A DNA stretch of 46,070 bases from an uncultured Clostridia bacterium (lineage in GTDB: Bacteria > Bacillota > Clostridia > Lutisporales > Lutisporaceae). Made by a program: the position numbers and the translations under genes. Positions 39,080 through 46,070 of this stretch are shown here, piece after piece. Below the pieces are notes generated by a model. The model was given only the letters and a program-made list of their open reading frames with translations. It made no database searches and had not been told where the DNA came from. The stretch spans positions 1-46,070 of the forward strand of contig CALGKJ010000134.1 of NCBI GenBank assembly GCA_937930535.1, read 5' to 3'. Within the stretch, counting starts at the first letter, position 1. Every line of letters starts with the position of its first letter.

Positions 39080-39135
39080 TATAGAAAGCACTAATGAATA
39101 CAGATTATTTGTCTTATTCTTATGTGCTTTCTATA
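39080..39135 (+). terminator. Hairpin after the maturase gene
   Basis: TATAGAAAGCAC (39080-39091) pairs with GTGCTTTCTATA (39124-39135). The loop is long (32 bases) and no T run follows, so termination is likely partial. Confidence 0.5.
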
Positions 39136-39189
39136 CATATTCAAACAGTGATACAATTAATTATATAATAATAATTAAGCTAGGGTGTT

Positions 39190-39825
39190 ATGATGAAGGA
39201 TTTTAGAAAATTCAAAGATATAGGTATTAATTTTAGTGAGCCAGAGGTTTTGCCATGTTTATATAAAGAGGATTATTGGTTGGAAAAAATCAGAACCATA
39301 CGAGAAGTGTTTGGTTTCAAAAGCAGAGTAAATATTAAAGCTGTTGACAGTGTGGAAGAATTATCAGACTGCCTTGGTGTAAAAGCTCCTTCATGGGTTA
39401 TTGGAGCATACTGCGGTAATTATATTTTTATGTTAAAATATGAGCTGTGGCAGTCAAGGAATCTGGGCACATTTGCTCAGGTAATGACTCATGAATTTAC
39501 CCATATTGCAATCAACAGCAAACTAAAGCAGAGATGTCCTGTATGGCTTAATGAGGGACTAGCCCTCTATTTTGCTGAGCAGTATAAGACGATACGACTA
39601 AAGAGAGAGAATATATCAAAAGAAGATATATATGAAATAGATTACTTGGACAATTGTTTGTACGATATAAGCGCAAAGGCTGTGGAAAAATTAGCAGATA
39701 CCTATGGTATTACTGCAATAGTTAAAAGCCTAGGCATATCCACTGACTTTGCAGAAGATAAGATTCTCGGTGTAGAGAACATGAAAAGAATTTTAAGTGA
39801 AATGAAAAATTCCAGCACACAGTAA
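39190..39825 (+). CDS. Gluzincin-type metallopeptidase (peptidase MA-like)
   Basis: The 211-aa cytoplasmic protein has MTHEFTHIAI with zinc ligands His101 and His105 and catalytic Glu102, then PVWLNEGLALYFAEQ giving the third ligand Glu122. This is the HExxH-(about 16)-E plan of the M1-like peptidase MA group. No signal peptide. It directly follows the maturase and the exporter downstream has no C39 peptidase domain, so it is a good candidate to remove the 15-residue leaders. This is inference from context. Start ATG 39190 or the next ATG, after AGGGTG. Confidence 0.8.
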   Translation: MMKDFRKFKDIGINFSEPEVLPCLYKEDYWLEKIRTIREVFGFKSRVNIKAVDSVEELSDCLGVKAPSWVIGAYCGNYIFMLKYELWQSRNLGTFAQVMTHEFTHIAINSKLKQRCPVWLNEGLALYFAEQYKTIRLKRENISKEDIYEIDYLDNCLYDISAKAVEKLADTYGITAIVKSLGISTDFAEDKILGVENMKRILSEMKNSSTQ

Positions 39826-39852
39826 CACGTAAAGACTATTCTTTACGTGTTA
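39823..39852 (+). terminator. Hairpin overlapping the peptidase stop
   Basis: TAACACGTAAAG (39823-39834) pairs with CTTTACGTGTTA (39841-39852). The stop codon is part of the stem. No T run follows, so read-through to the acetyltransferase is possible. Confidence 0.55.
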
Positions 39853-39882
39853 TAGTACTTATATAGAAAGAGAGTGAAAGCT

Positions 39883-40386
39883 ATGGATTTTATAATAAGA
39901 GAAGCTGTATTAGATGATTTGGATGCCATAATCAAGCTTTGGTATGAGCTTATGAAGGATCAAATGGGGAAGGATCCATACTATGAGGGACCATTAGAGT
40001 TTACTGGCGGACAGCAGCAATTTACAAATGCATTACAAAATCCAAACTGCGGTATTTTCGTGGCAGAAGCAGATAATAAAATAGTGGGCTTTATTGAGAT
40101 ATGGCTGAAAAACAAGGATTTTTACTTCTTTGTTGATGATTATGCATACATACTCCATTTTATGATTACTGAGGAGATTAGAAGGGACAGAAGAATATAC
40201 GCCGTAAATCATCAGCTTTATAAAGCGGCTGAAGCCTGGGCTGAGTCTAAAGGCAGCAAATATCTTGCCGCTGATGTTTTTGCCCATAACGAAGTAGTTC
40301 AAAAGCTGCTGATGAATCGTGCAAACATGGATTTATATAGAATGAGGCTGGTAAAAAAACTTGATAATGAGAATGGTGATGAATAA
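39883..40386 (+). CDS. GNAT family N-acetyltransferase
   Basis: The 167-aa product has the GNAT layout: DFIIREAVLDDLDAIIKLW start, GIFVAEADNKIVGFIEIW (strands 2-4), an acetyl-CoA region around ITEEIRRDRRIYAVN that lacks a clear Q/RxxGxG/A loop, and a C-terminal SKYLAADVFAHN. GTG 39874 is possible, but ATG 39883 has better family alignment. Overlaps the ABC gene by one base. In this locus it could acetylate peptide, leader or a partner, which is speculative. Confidence 0.82.
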   Translation: MDFIIREAVLDDLDAIIKLWYELMKDQMGKDPYYEGPLEFTGGQQQFTNALQNPNCGIFVAEADNKIVGFIEIWLKNKDFYFFVDDYAYILHFMITEEIRRDRRIYAVNHQLYKAAEAWAESKGSKYLAADVFAHNEVVQKLLMNRANMDLYRMRLVKKLDNENGDE

Positions 40387-42131
40387 TGAAGGAATTTATT
40401 AATAAAATACACAAACTTATAAAGCAATATATGACCTTGGAAGTAATAGGACTAATGTTAACAGCCTTGTATACACTGGCTATTTTTGGCTCACCCCTTG
40501 TATCCAAGTACCTTATAGATGAGGTTATACCCGGGAACTCCTTTACCAAGCTTTATATAGGCTTGGGGATATTCTTTGCTGTATGTGCAGCACAGCCAAT
40601 AGTAGGATATTTTAAGGATATTCTCTTTATGAATATAACGGAGAATGTAACTCGAGATATTAGAAAATCTTTATTTTCAAAGGTTATCGGCGCACCCTTA
40701 AAATTCTTTGATAGTACAAAAAAAGGTGAAATCGTATCAAGAATAGTAAACGATGGACGGGCAGCCAGTGAATTTATAACAAATTTCTTTGTAATCTTTG
40801 TCAAAAATGTTATATTAATAATAATGATAATTATAGGGATGCTTTTAATGTCTGTAAAATTGACCAGTATAGTTCTGTGTTTATTTGTGATATTTTTCGT
40901 CATAAATTTTACCCTCAGCAAGAAGTTCAGCAAAATGTCAATGGAGCAGCAAAAAAACTATGATGCCATATGTATATCCATAAGTCAAATGGCAGAATCC
41001 ATAGTTACAATAAAGGCTTTCTTGTCAGAGGAAGAAATAAAAAACAAATACCATGAGCTTTTATCAAAAATCTATAAAGACAATAAGAAAATCAGGTCAC
41101 TGCATATTCTTCTGAATAATTTGACTAATGTATTGGTAGTGCTTTCTCTAAGTGTCATATATGGTATAGGAACATTATCCATAATGAAGGAAGAAGTAAC
41201 CCTAGGAACAGTAATATCAATGGGCTTATATTTCCAACTATTGGTTCAGCCTGTTTATGAGCTGCTAAACAATAACATTGAGCTGAGAAAAACCATGCCG
41301 ATATTTGATAGAATATATGAATATTTTGATATGGAAAATGAGACATATTCTTATGACTCCAGCGTAAAATTAGAAGGAGAAATAAAGGTAGACAATCTGA
41401 GCTTTGCTTATAAGGATGACAGCGTACAATCACTCAATAATATCAATATGAAAATTCCCAGCAAAGGACTTTTTGCATTTGTAGGTCATTCAGGTGCAGG
41501 AAAAAGTACCTTGGTAAAGCTGTTAATGAGATTGTATGAACCGACTCAGGGAACTATAAAAATTGGAAGTACCAATATAAGTAATCTTGAAGTTAACAAG
41601 CTGAGAGAAAATATCAGCTTTGTGCCCCAAGAGGTTAACCTTTTTAATGCAAGCGTTAAGGATAACATCAGGTGCGGCAACAAAGAGGTAACAAATGAGG
41701 ACATAACAAGAGTATGCAAAAAGCTTAAGCTGCATGACAAGATACTCAGTCTGCCAGAAGGCTATGACAGTATTATTACAGAGCGTGTCAACCTTTCCGG
41801 CGGAGAAAAACAGAGGGTATCCATTGCCAGAGCACTGGTCAGAAGACCTGGGATTTTTATTTTGGACGAACCAACAGCGGCACTTGATCCGGAAAATGAA
41901 TTGATAATCAGGGATACTATAGAGACCTTGGCAAAGGATAGCATAGTTATAGTTATAGCCCATAGAATTTCTACTATAATAAACGCAGACAAGATATTTG
42001 TATTTGAAAACGGCAGTATAGCAGAAAGCGGAGACCATAACGCACTAATAGCCAAGAAGGGTATATATGCTGACTTTGTACTGAATAATGATAAGTCAGA
42101 TGAAGATAAAGCTAGTAAAAAGACAACATAA
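40386..42131 (+). CDS. ABC exporter, fused membrane and ATPase domains
   Basis: The 581-aa half-transporter has a six-segment membrane domain (about 15-310) and an ATPase domain with GHSGAGKST (about 364-372), LSGGEKQRV (about 470) and FILDEPTAALD (about 488). This is the MsbA/LmrA plan, without an N-terminal C39 peptidase. In the RiPP locus it most likely exports the modified peptide. The start overlaps the acetyltransferase stop (AATAATG). It forms a homodimer or pairs with an unseen partner. Confidence 0.9.
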   Translation: MKEFINKIHKLIKQYMTLEVIGLMLTALYTLAIFGSPLVSKYLIDEVIPGNSFTKLYIGLGIFFAVCAAQPIVGYFKDILFMNITENVTRDIRKSLFSKVIGAPLKFFDSTKKGEIVSRIVNDGRAASEFITNFFVIFVKNVILIIMIIIGMLLMSVKLTSIVLCLFVIFFVINFTLSKKFSKMSMEQQKNYDAICISISQMAESIVTIKAFLSEEEIKNKYHELLSKIYKDNKKIRSLHILLNNLTNVLVVLSLSVIYGIGTLSIMKEEVTLGTVISMGLYFQLLVQPVYELLNNNIELRKTMPIFDRIYEYFDMENETYSYDSSVKLEGEIKVDNLSFAYKDDSVQSLNNINMKIPSKGLFAFVGHSGAGKSTLVKLLMRLYEPTQGTIKIGSTNISNLEVNKLRENISFVPQEVNLFNASVKDNIRCGNKEVTNEDITRVCKKLKLHDKILSLPEGYDSIITERVNLSGGEKQRVSIARALVRRPGIFILDEPTAALDPENELIIRDTIETLAKDSIVIVIAHRISTIINADKIFVFENGSIAESGDHNALIAKKGIYADFVLNNDKSDEDKASKKTT

Positions 42132-42168
42132 ATGCTAATACAGACATTATATTTTTAGGGAGGGCAAG

Positions 42169-44640
42169 ATGAGAATATATATAAAATTAGCAATGAGAAA
42201 TCTAATGAGAAAAAAGCTCAGATATTTACTATTATTTTTAACCTTTATATTATCGTCACTGACATTAATGACCTCTCTATTCTTTAAGGATGCAGCCATT
42301 ATGTCCAGAGAAGACAAGCTTAGGACTGAGACCTTAAACAGTCAGATACTAATTAGATCAGCTAATATGGAAGCTCCATATTTTGATAAGACTGAAACCA
42401 TGGATAAGCTTGTCGGTGTCAGTGGTATAGCCTATGCTGTGCCGAGAATGAGTATAGGAGCTAATTTTGATTCAAAGGATGGAGAGCTGGTAACCTTGAT
42501 AGGAACTGATTACAGCCTGCAATCCAAGATTTTCAGCTTCGACATAATTGAGGGCAGTAATTTTGAACCCTTTGAAGATAAGGTCATAATCGGTGAAGGC
42601 TTTGCAAAGGCGAATGGACTGGTATTAAATGATACAATCAGCTTTTACTATGATAATAGAGTAGAGGATTTTAAAATAGCCGGCATAGCAAAGGATGAGG
42701 GGATATTTACCTATAATGGCATGATAGTCGCCCCCTTTAAGGAAGTGCAGCAGCTATACAGACAGGGAAACAAAGCTTCAACAATAGGAATAACCTTGGA
42801 AAAACTAGACGAAATAGCAATCGTAAAGGACAGCTTAAAGCGAGCACTGGGGAGAAGCTTTATCGTCGAAGAACGGTATGATCTTGAGTTTTACAAGACC
42901 TTTGTTGGAACTATAGAAATGGCAGTCAACATATTTGCATGCTTTGCCATATTTATAACCTTGTTTTTAACTTATTCAACCTTTAAAACCATTATATTCG
43001 AGAGAATTAATGAGATAGGTACATTAAGAAGCATAGGTACAACCAAGAAAGAAATTTTCATAAGCATATATACCGAAAACTTTCTTCTGGTGCTTGTATC
43101 TTCCATTGCAGGGATACTTGTCAGCATACCCTTTATTAAGCACCTATTAAGAATGTTTATACAAAAAGAAATTATCATGGAGCTGGATGTAATAAAGATT
43201 TCCTATATATTCGTTGGTATGCTGGTGGTAGGACTTCTTAGTATTATTACATCTATGCTTAAGGTAATGAACATACCTGTGGTAGATATCATTAAGGGAA
43301 ATATAAAGAAGGAGCTGAAAGCCTCAAAGCATTTAAGATCAATATTAGGTATAGCATTGATGGGGGCTTCCATTTACGCTTTATATTTTTACGAAAAATC
43401 AGAAAGCGGGCTTATATATCTGCTTACAGGCTTAACCGCCTTTGTATTGGCATTTATACTGCTTATTGAGCTTTTACATAGACTTCTGAATGCAACCTTG
43501 TTCAGGCTGTTCAGCTTCATAGGACCTGAGGTGAGGCTGGTGCTAAAGGAATTCAGAAGGGACTTTGCAAAGTCAACCCAGTCCATCGTATTAGTAACAA
43601 TAGTTATTGCAATAGCATACCTAAGCTTTGTATCCTCCTATCTGGTTGGGGAGGCTGTAAATAAGGTGTATGGCGATATAGACATATATCTGAAAGGAAT
43701 TAACTCTGAGGAAGCAATTGACGGCAGGTTAAGCAGTATTTCTGGTGTAGACAGCATTGTATCACAGCTTAGAACAAATAGAAAAATCAATAATATTGAT
43801 GTAGAAATTTCCGGCATAGAGCCTGATAAATACAGTGAGGTTTCCTTTGAAGTATTTAAAAGCAGCAGTAAGGAAGAGGCTCTAAGCAAGCTTAAAGAGG
43901 GCAGAAGCGTAATAGTAACAACAACCTTCTTGAAAAACAGTAAAAAGAAGGTTGGAGATTATATAGCAATAAGAACAGGTGAGGAATACGTTGACTACAA
44001 GATAGTTGATGTATGCAGCAGCTTTGAAAATATGGGAAAGGTATTATTTATATCCAAGGATAACTTTATAAAGGATATTATACATAATAACCATATACTT
44101 TATCTTGTGAAAACAAAGGAAGGCTATGATCCTGAACAAGTATTAGCCAGCATAGAGGATGAACTGAGGGACGATGAATATGAAAGTATTATTACTCTAA
44201 AGCAAATGTTCAGGGAAAACCAAAAGGAAAATGACAAGCTGTTTTTACTTATAAATGCACTGTTCTTTATTTCTGCATTTGTTAGTATTATATGTCTTAA
44301 CAATAACTTGATTATAAACATACTTACAAGAGCAAGAGTGTATGCCATTGAAAGAACTATCGGAATGTCGAAAGCACAGCTTCGCAAGGTAATCACCTTT
44401 GAAGGAATGATGCTTTGTATAGAGGGCGGAATCCTAGGGCTTATACTAGGATGCTTTATGAATATTTATCTGGTAAGAATTTTGTCCTTTTACATAGGAG
44501 ATTTGGCGATTACCATTAACTATATGATAATAGCTGTGCTTATTGGAGTATCTGTATTAATCGGACTGATAAGCGGAATATATCCGTATAATAAGATGTG
44601 CAAAATGAACATAGTTCAAGCTATCAAAGGATTCGAATAG
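42169..44640 (+). CDS. FtsX/MacB-type ABC transporter permease, 823 aa
   Basis: Large permease with two FtsX-like halves. An N-terminal segment (residues 17-38) and a long extracytoplasmic domain (about 45-245) precede three to four membrane segments; the second half has another extracytoplasmic domain (about 500-680) and ends in membrane segments and IVQAIKGFE. The IMSREDKLRTE to YDLEFYK part is typical of bacteriocin-immunity and MacB-like transporters. It works with the ATPase encoded next, whose coding start follows 11 bases later. It may give self-immunity to the Cys-rich product or act as a stress sensor. AGGGAGGG precedes ATG. Confidence 0.88.
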   Translation: MRIYIKLAMRNLMRKKLRYLLLFLTFILSSLTLMTSLFFKDAAIMSREDKLRTETLNSQILIRSANMEAPYFDKTETMDKLVGVSGIAYAVPRMSIGANFDSKDGELVTLIGTDYSLQSKIFSFDIIEGSNFEPFEDKVIIGEGFAKANGLVLNDTISFYYDNRVEDFKIAGIAKDEGIFTYNGMIVAPFKEVQQLYRQGNKASTIGITLEKLDEIAIVKDSLKRALGRSFIVEERYDLEFYKTFVGTIEMAVNIFACFAIFITLFLTYSTFKTIIFERINEIGTLRSIGTTKKEIFISIYTENFLLVLVSSIAGILVSIPFIKHLLRMFIQKEIIMELDVIKISYIFVGMLVVGLLSIITSMLKVMNIPVVDIIKGNIKKELKASKHLRSILGIALMGASIYALYFYEKSESGLIYLLTGLTAFVLAFILLIELLHRLLNATLFRLFSFIGPEVRLVLKEFRRDFAKSTQSIVLVTIVIAIAYLSFVSSYLVGEAVNKVYGDIDIYLKGINSEEAIDGRLSSISGVDSIVSQLRTNRKINNIDVEISGIEPDKYSEVSFEVFKSSSKEEALSKLKEGRSVIVTTTFLKNSKKKVGDYIAIRTGEEYVDYKIVDVCSSFENMGKVLFISKDNFIKDIIHNNHILYLVKTKEGYDPEQVLASIEDELRDDEYESIITLKQMFRENQKENDKLFLLINALFFISAFVSIICLNNNLIINILTRARVYAIERTIGMSKAQLRKVITFEGMMLCIEGGILGLILGCFMNIYLVRILSFYIGDLAITINYMIIAVLIGVSVLIGLISGIYPYNKMCKMNIVQAIKGFE

Positions 44641-44651
44641 GGGGTATACAT

Positions 44652-45320
44652 GTGACAATACTGCGAGCTGTAGATTTATATAAGGATTTTAATAGTGAAG
44701 GCAATATAACCAAGGTACTTAACAATATAAAGCTTGAAATAGAAGAGGGTAAGTTTATATCCATAATGGGACAGTCCGGCTCAGGCAAAAGTACACTGCT
44801 GTATGTACTCAGCGGCTTGGAAAAACCAACAACAGGCAATGTCTTTTTTGAGGATAAGGATTTGTCCATGCTAAGTGATAATAAGCTGAGCTTGATAAGG
44901 AGAAAGAGCTTTGGCTTTGTATTTCAATTTTACAATCTTATTCCTACGCTGACTGTTGAGGAAAACATTACTCTTCCACTAGAGCTGGATGGGGTCAAAA
45001 AGAAGCAATATAAGGAGAGTCTGGATAATGTACTAAGTACTATAGGCTTATCTGATAAGAGAAAAAGCTTCCCCTATCAGCTATCAGGAGGACAGCAGCA
45101 AAGAGTTGCAATCGGTAGAGCATTAATAACTGACCCGAAGATTATTTTTGCCGATGAACCAACAGGAAACCTAGACTCCAAAACAGGTGAAGAGGTGCTG
45201 CAACTGCTTAAAAAGTTAAGTGCTGAAAAAGGCAAGACTGTACTTATGGTAACACATGATAATTATGCAGCTTCCTTTACAGATACAACAATATATATCA
45301 AGGATGGAAAAATAGTATAA
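44652..45320 (+). CDS. ABC transporter ATPase (LolD/MacB-type)
   Basis: The 222-aa ATPase has MGQSGSGKSTLLYVLSGL (Walker A), the Q-loop region GFVFQFYNL, LSGGQQQRVAIGRAL (signature) and IFADEPTGNLDSKTG (Walker B with the LolD-like PTGNLD). VTHDNY closes the site. GTG 44652 has GGGG 10 bases before, and earlier in-frame starts lie within the permease gene. It pairs with the FtsX-type permease. Confidence 0.92.
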   Translation: MTILRAVDLYKDFNSEGNITKVLNNIKLEIEEGKFISIMGQSGSGKSTLLYVLSGLEKPTTGNVFFEDKDLSMLSDNKLSLIRRKSFGFVFQFYNLIPTLTVEENITLPLELDGVKKKQYKESLDNVLSTIGLSDKRKSFPYQLSGGQQQRVAIGRALITDPKIIFADEPTGNLDSKTGEEVLQLLKKLSAEKGKTVLMVTHDNYAASFTDTTIYIKDGKIV

Positions 45321-45335
45321 TTGGAGATTAAACAT

Positions 45336-46025
45336 ATGGATGAGATTAGAAATATACTATTGCAAAACATAGATAGCTTTAACAACAGCAATGAGAGCAT
45401 TTATATGAAATTGCAGGATAATAATTTGATAGAGCAAGAGTATATTGACTTTGGAATTGATTATAGATTGAATGATGTGCGTTATAAAGACTCTGTGCTG
45501 CTGTTTTATTACATAGATAAACATACCAATGATATATTGGCAGCACTAAACATAGTAGCTTTCAATAGAAAGCAGTTTGCAGATATTTGCTTCTGGAATT
45601 TTAAGCCCGAGGAAAAGCTGTTAAAAAAGGTCAGTTTAGATGATTTTAAAGGCTATACTGGTGATTATGCAATAACCTTAGGATTTGCCAAAAGCTCGGA
45701 GCGGCTTAGAAAAAACTATAAGATTAAGTACTTAAGCACAATCTCCTATATACAAATAATTAACGATATACAGAGCAAAACAAATACCCTCATATTTGCT
45801 GAAACTACGGGTATTGAGATCTTAAAGGCTGATAAGGTTATCAGCAGCTCAGTAATATATGAAGGTGAAAATACCTTTAACAGCCAAAGTCTTGGAGTTA
45901 CTAGAAAAGAAAGCAGACCTGCTGATAAAATGGCAAGAGTATTGAATTTTAGAAAAGCAGATAATGTCTACAATCTATGGACCTTAGGAAAGGTATATTT
46001 TAGTAAGGATTTATACTTGGATTAG
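45336..46025 (+). CDS. Hypothetical protein, 229 aa
   Basis: ATG 45336 follows TTGGAG at normal distance; an in-frame TTG at 45321 is less likely. The cytoplasmic protein has no signal or membrane segment. It looks alpha/beta, with YIDKHTNDILAALNIVAF and NTLIFAETTGIEILKADK as likely strand-helix elements, which vaguely suggests a GNAT-like or acyl-transfer fold, but I cannot assign it. It follows the ATPase gene by 15 bases, so it is probably the last gene of the peptide locus. The final bases 46026-46070 show no further gene start. Confidence 0.7.
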   Translation: MDEIRNILLQNIDSFNNSNESIYMKLQDNNLIEQEYIDFGIDYRLNDVRYKDSVLLFYYIDKHTNDILAALNIVAFNRKQFADICFWNFKPEEKLLKKVSLDDFKGYTGDYAITLGFAKSSERLRKNYKIKYLSTISYIQIINDIQSKTNTLIFAETTGIEILKADKVISSSVIYEGENTFNSQSLGVTRKESRPADKMARVLNFRKADNVYNLWTLGKVYFSKDLYLD

Positions 46026-46070
46026 TATTCTGTATACAGTATAAAGACCCAATATATTACTATTGCTTTG

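Noticed and set aside
41523-42038. 171-codon minus-strand frame inside the exporter gene
   Set aside because: Opposite the ATPase motifs of the exporter, no ribosome binding site.

Overview
The window is AT-rich chromosomal DNA from a low-GC, Gram-positive, spore-forming anaerobe of the class Clostridia. This rests on strong AGGAGG-type ribosome binding sites, a SleB-type cortex hydrolase under a c-di-AMP riboswitch, a preQ1-I riboswitch on queT, a long clostridial PRPP-synthetase-like protein, and a Clo7bot/CcpM-type Cys-rich peptide locus. I cannot name the species.

Layout. 1-4.2 kb: end of an Hsp20 gene, a structured leader with a 44-codon gene, a 22-codon gene, the riboswitch-controlled cell-wall hydrolase (minus), a two-hairpin repeat and the dipeptidase pepD. 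4.2-7.3 kb: a TPR (RRNPP-like) regulator overlapping a tandem set of three pheromone-precursor-like genes, the third lacking a normal start codon, then a small membrane protein and a secreted protein. 7.4-15 kb: a complete type I restriction-modification operon (hsdM-hsdS-hsdR) ending in a YgjP-like metalloprotease gene. 15-21 kb: a strong promoter with a folded RNA and a 34-codon gene, an L,D-transpeptidase, a YetF-like protein, a Nudix hydrolase, a Phd/ParE-type toxin-antitoxin pair with an operator, preQ1 riboswitch plus queT, and a DegV protein. 21.3-24.5 kb: the PRPP-synthetase-like gene and two alpha/beta hydrolases.

24.6-33.3 kb is a probable sigma-54 catabolic regulon: a PAS-AAA+-Fis activator, two long palindromes containing TGTACA, a textbook -24/-12 promoter, then livHMGF with its binding lipoprotein, a KAS-III-like enzyme and a CoA-transferase. 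A second possible -24/-12 site precedes the hydrolases. 33.5-35.4 kb: DUF1385, DUF1653 and a DUF4097 lipoprotein.

35.8-46 kb is the most striking region. Ten short Cys-rich peptide genes, all with exactly 15 residues before the first Cys and a conserved MKYIVKP-type start, precede a radical SAM/SPASM maturase, an HExxH peptidase, a GNAT acetyltransferase, an ABC exporter, a large FtsX-type permease with its ATPase, and an unknown protein. This looks like a RiPP system: the maturase would modify the peptides, the peptidase may trim them, and the transporters export them or protect the cell. The precursors fall into classes with Cys every third or every fourth residue. A dispersed two-hairpin repeat recurs through the window, including inside the peptide array.
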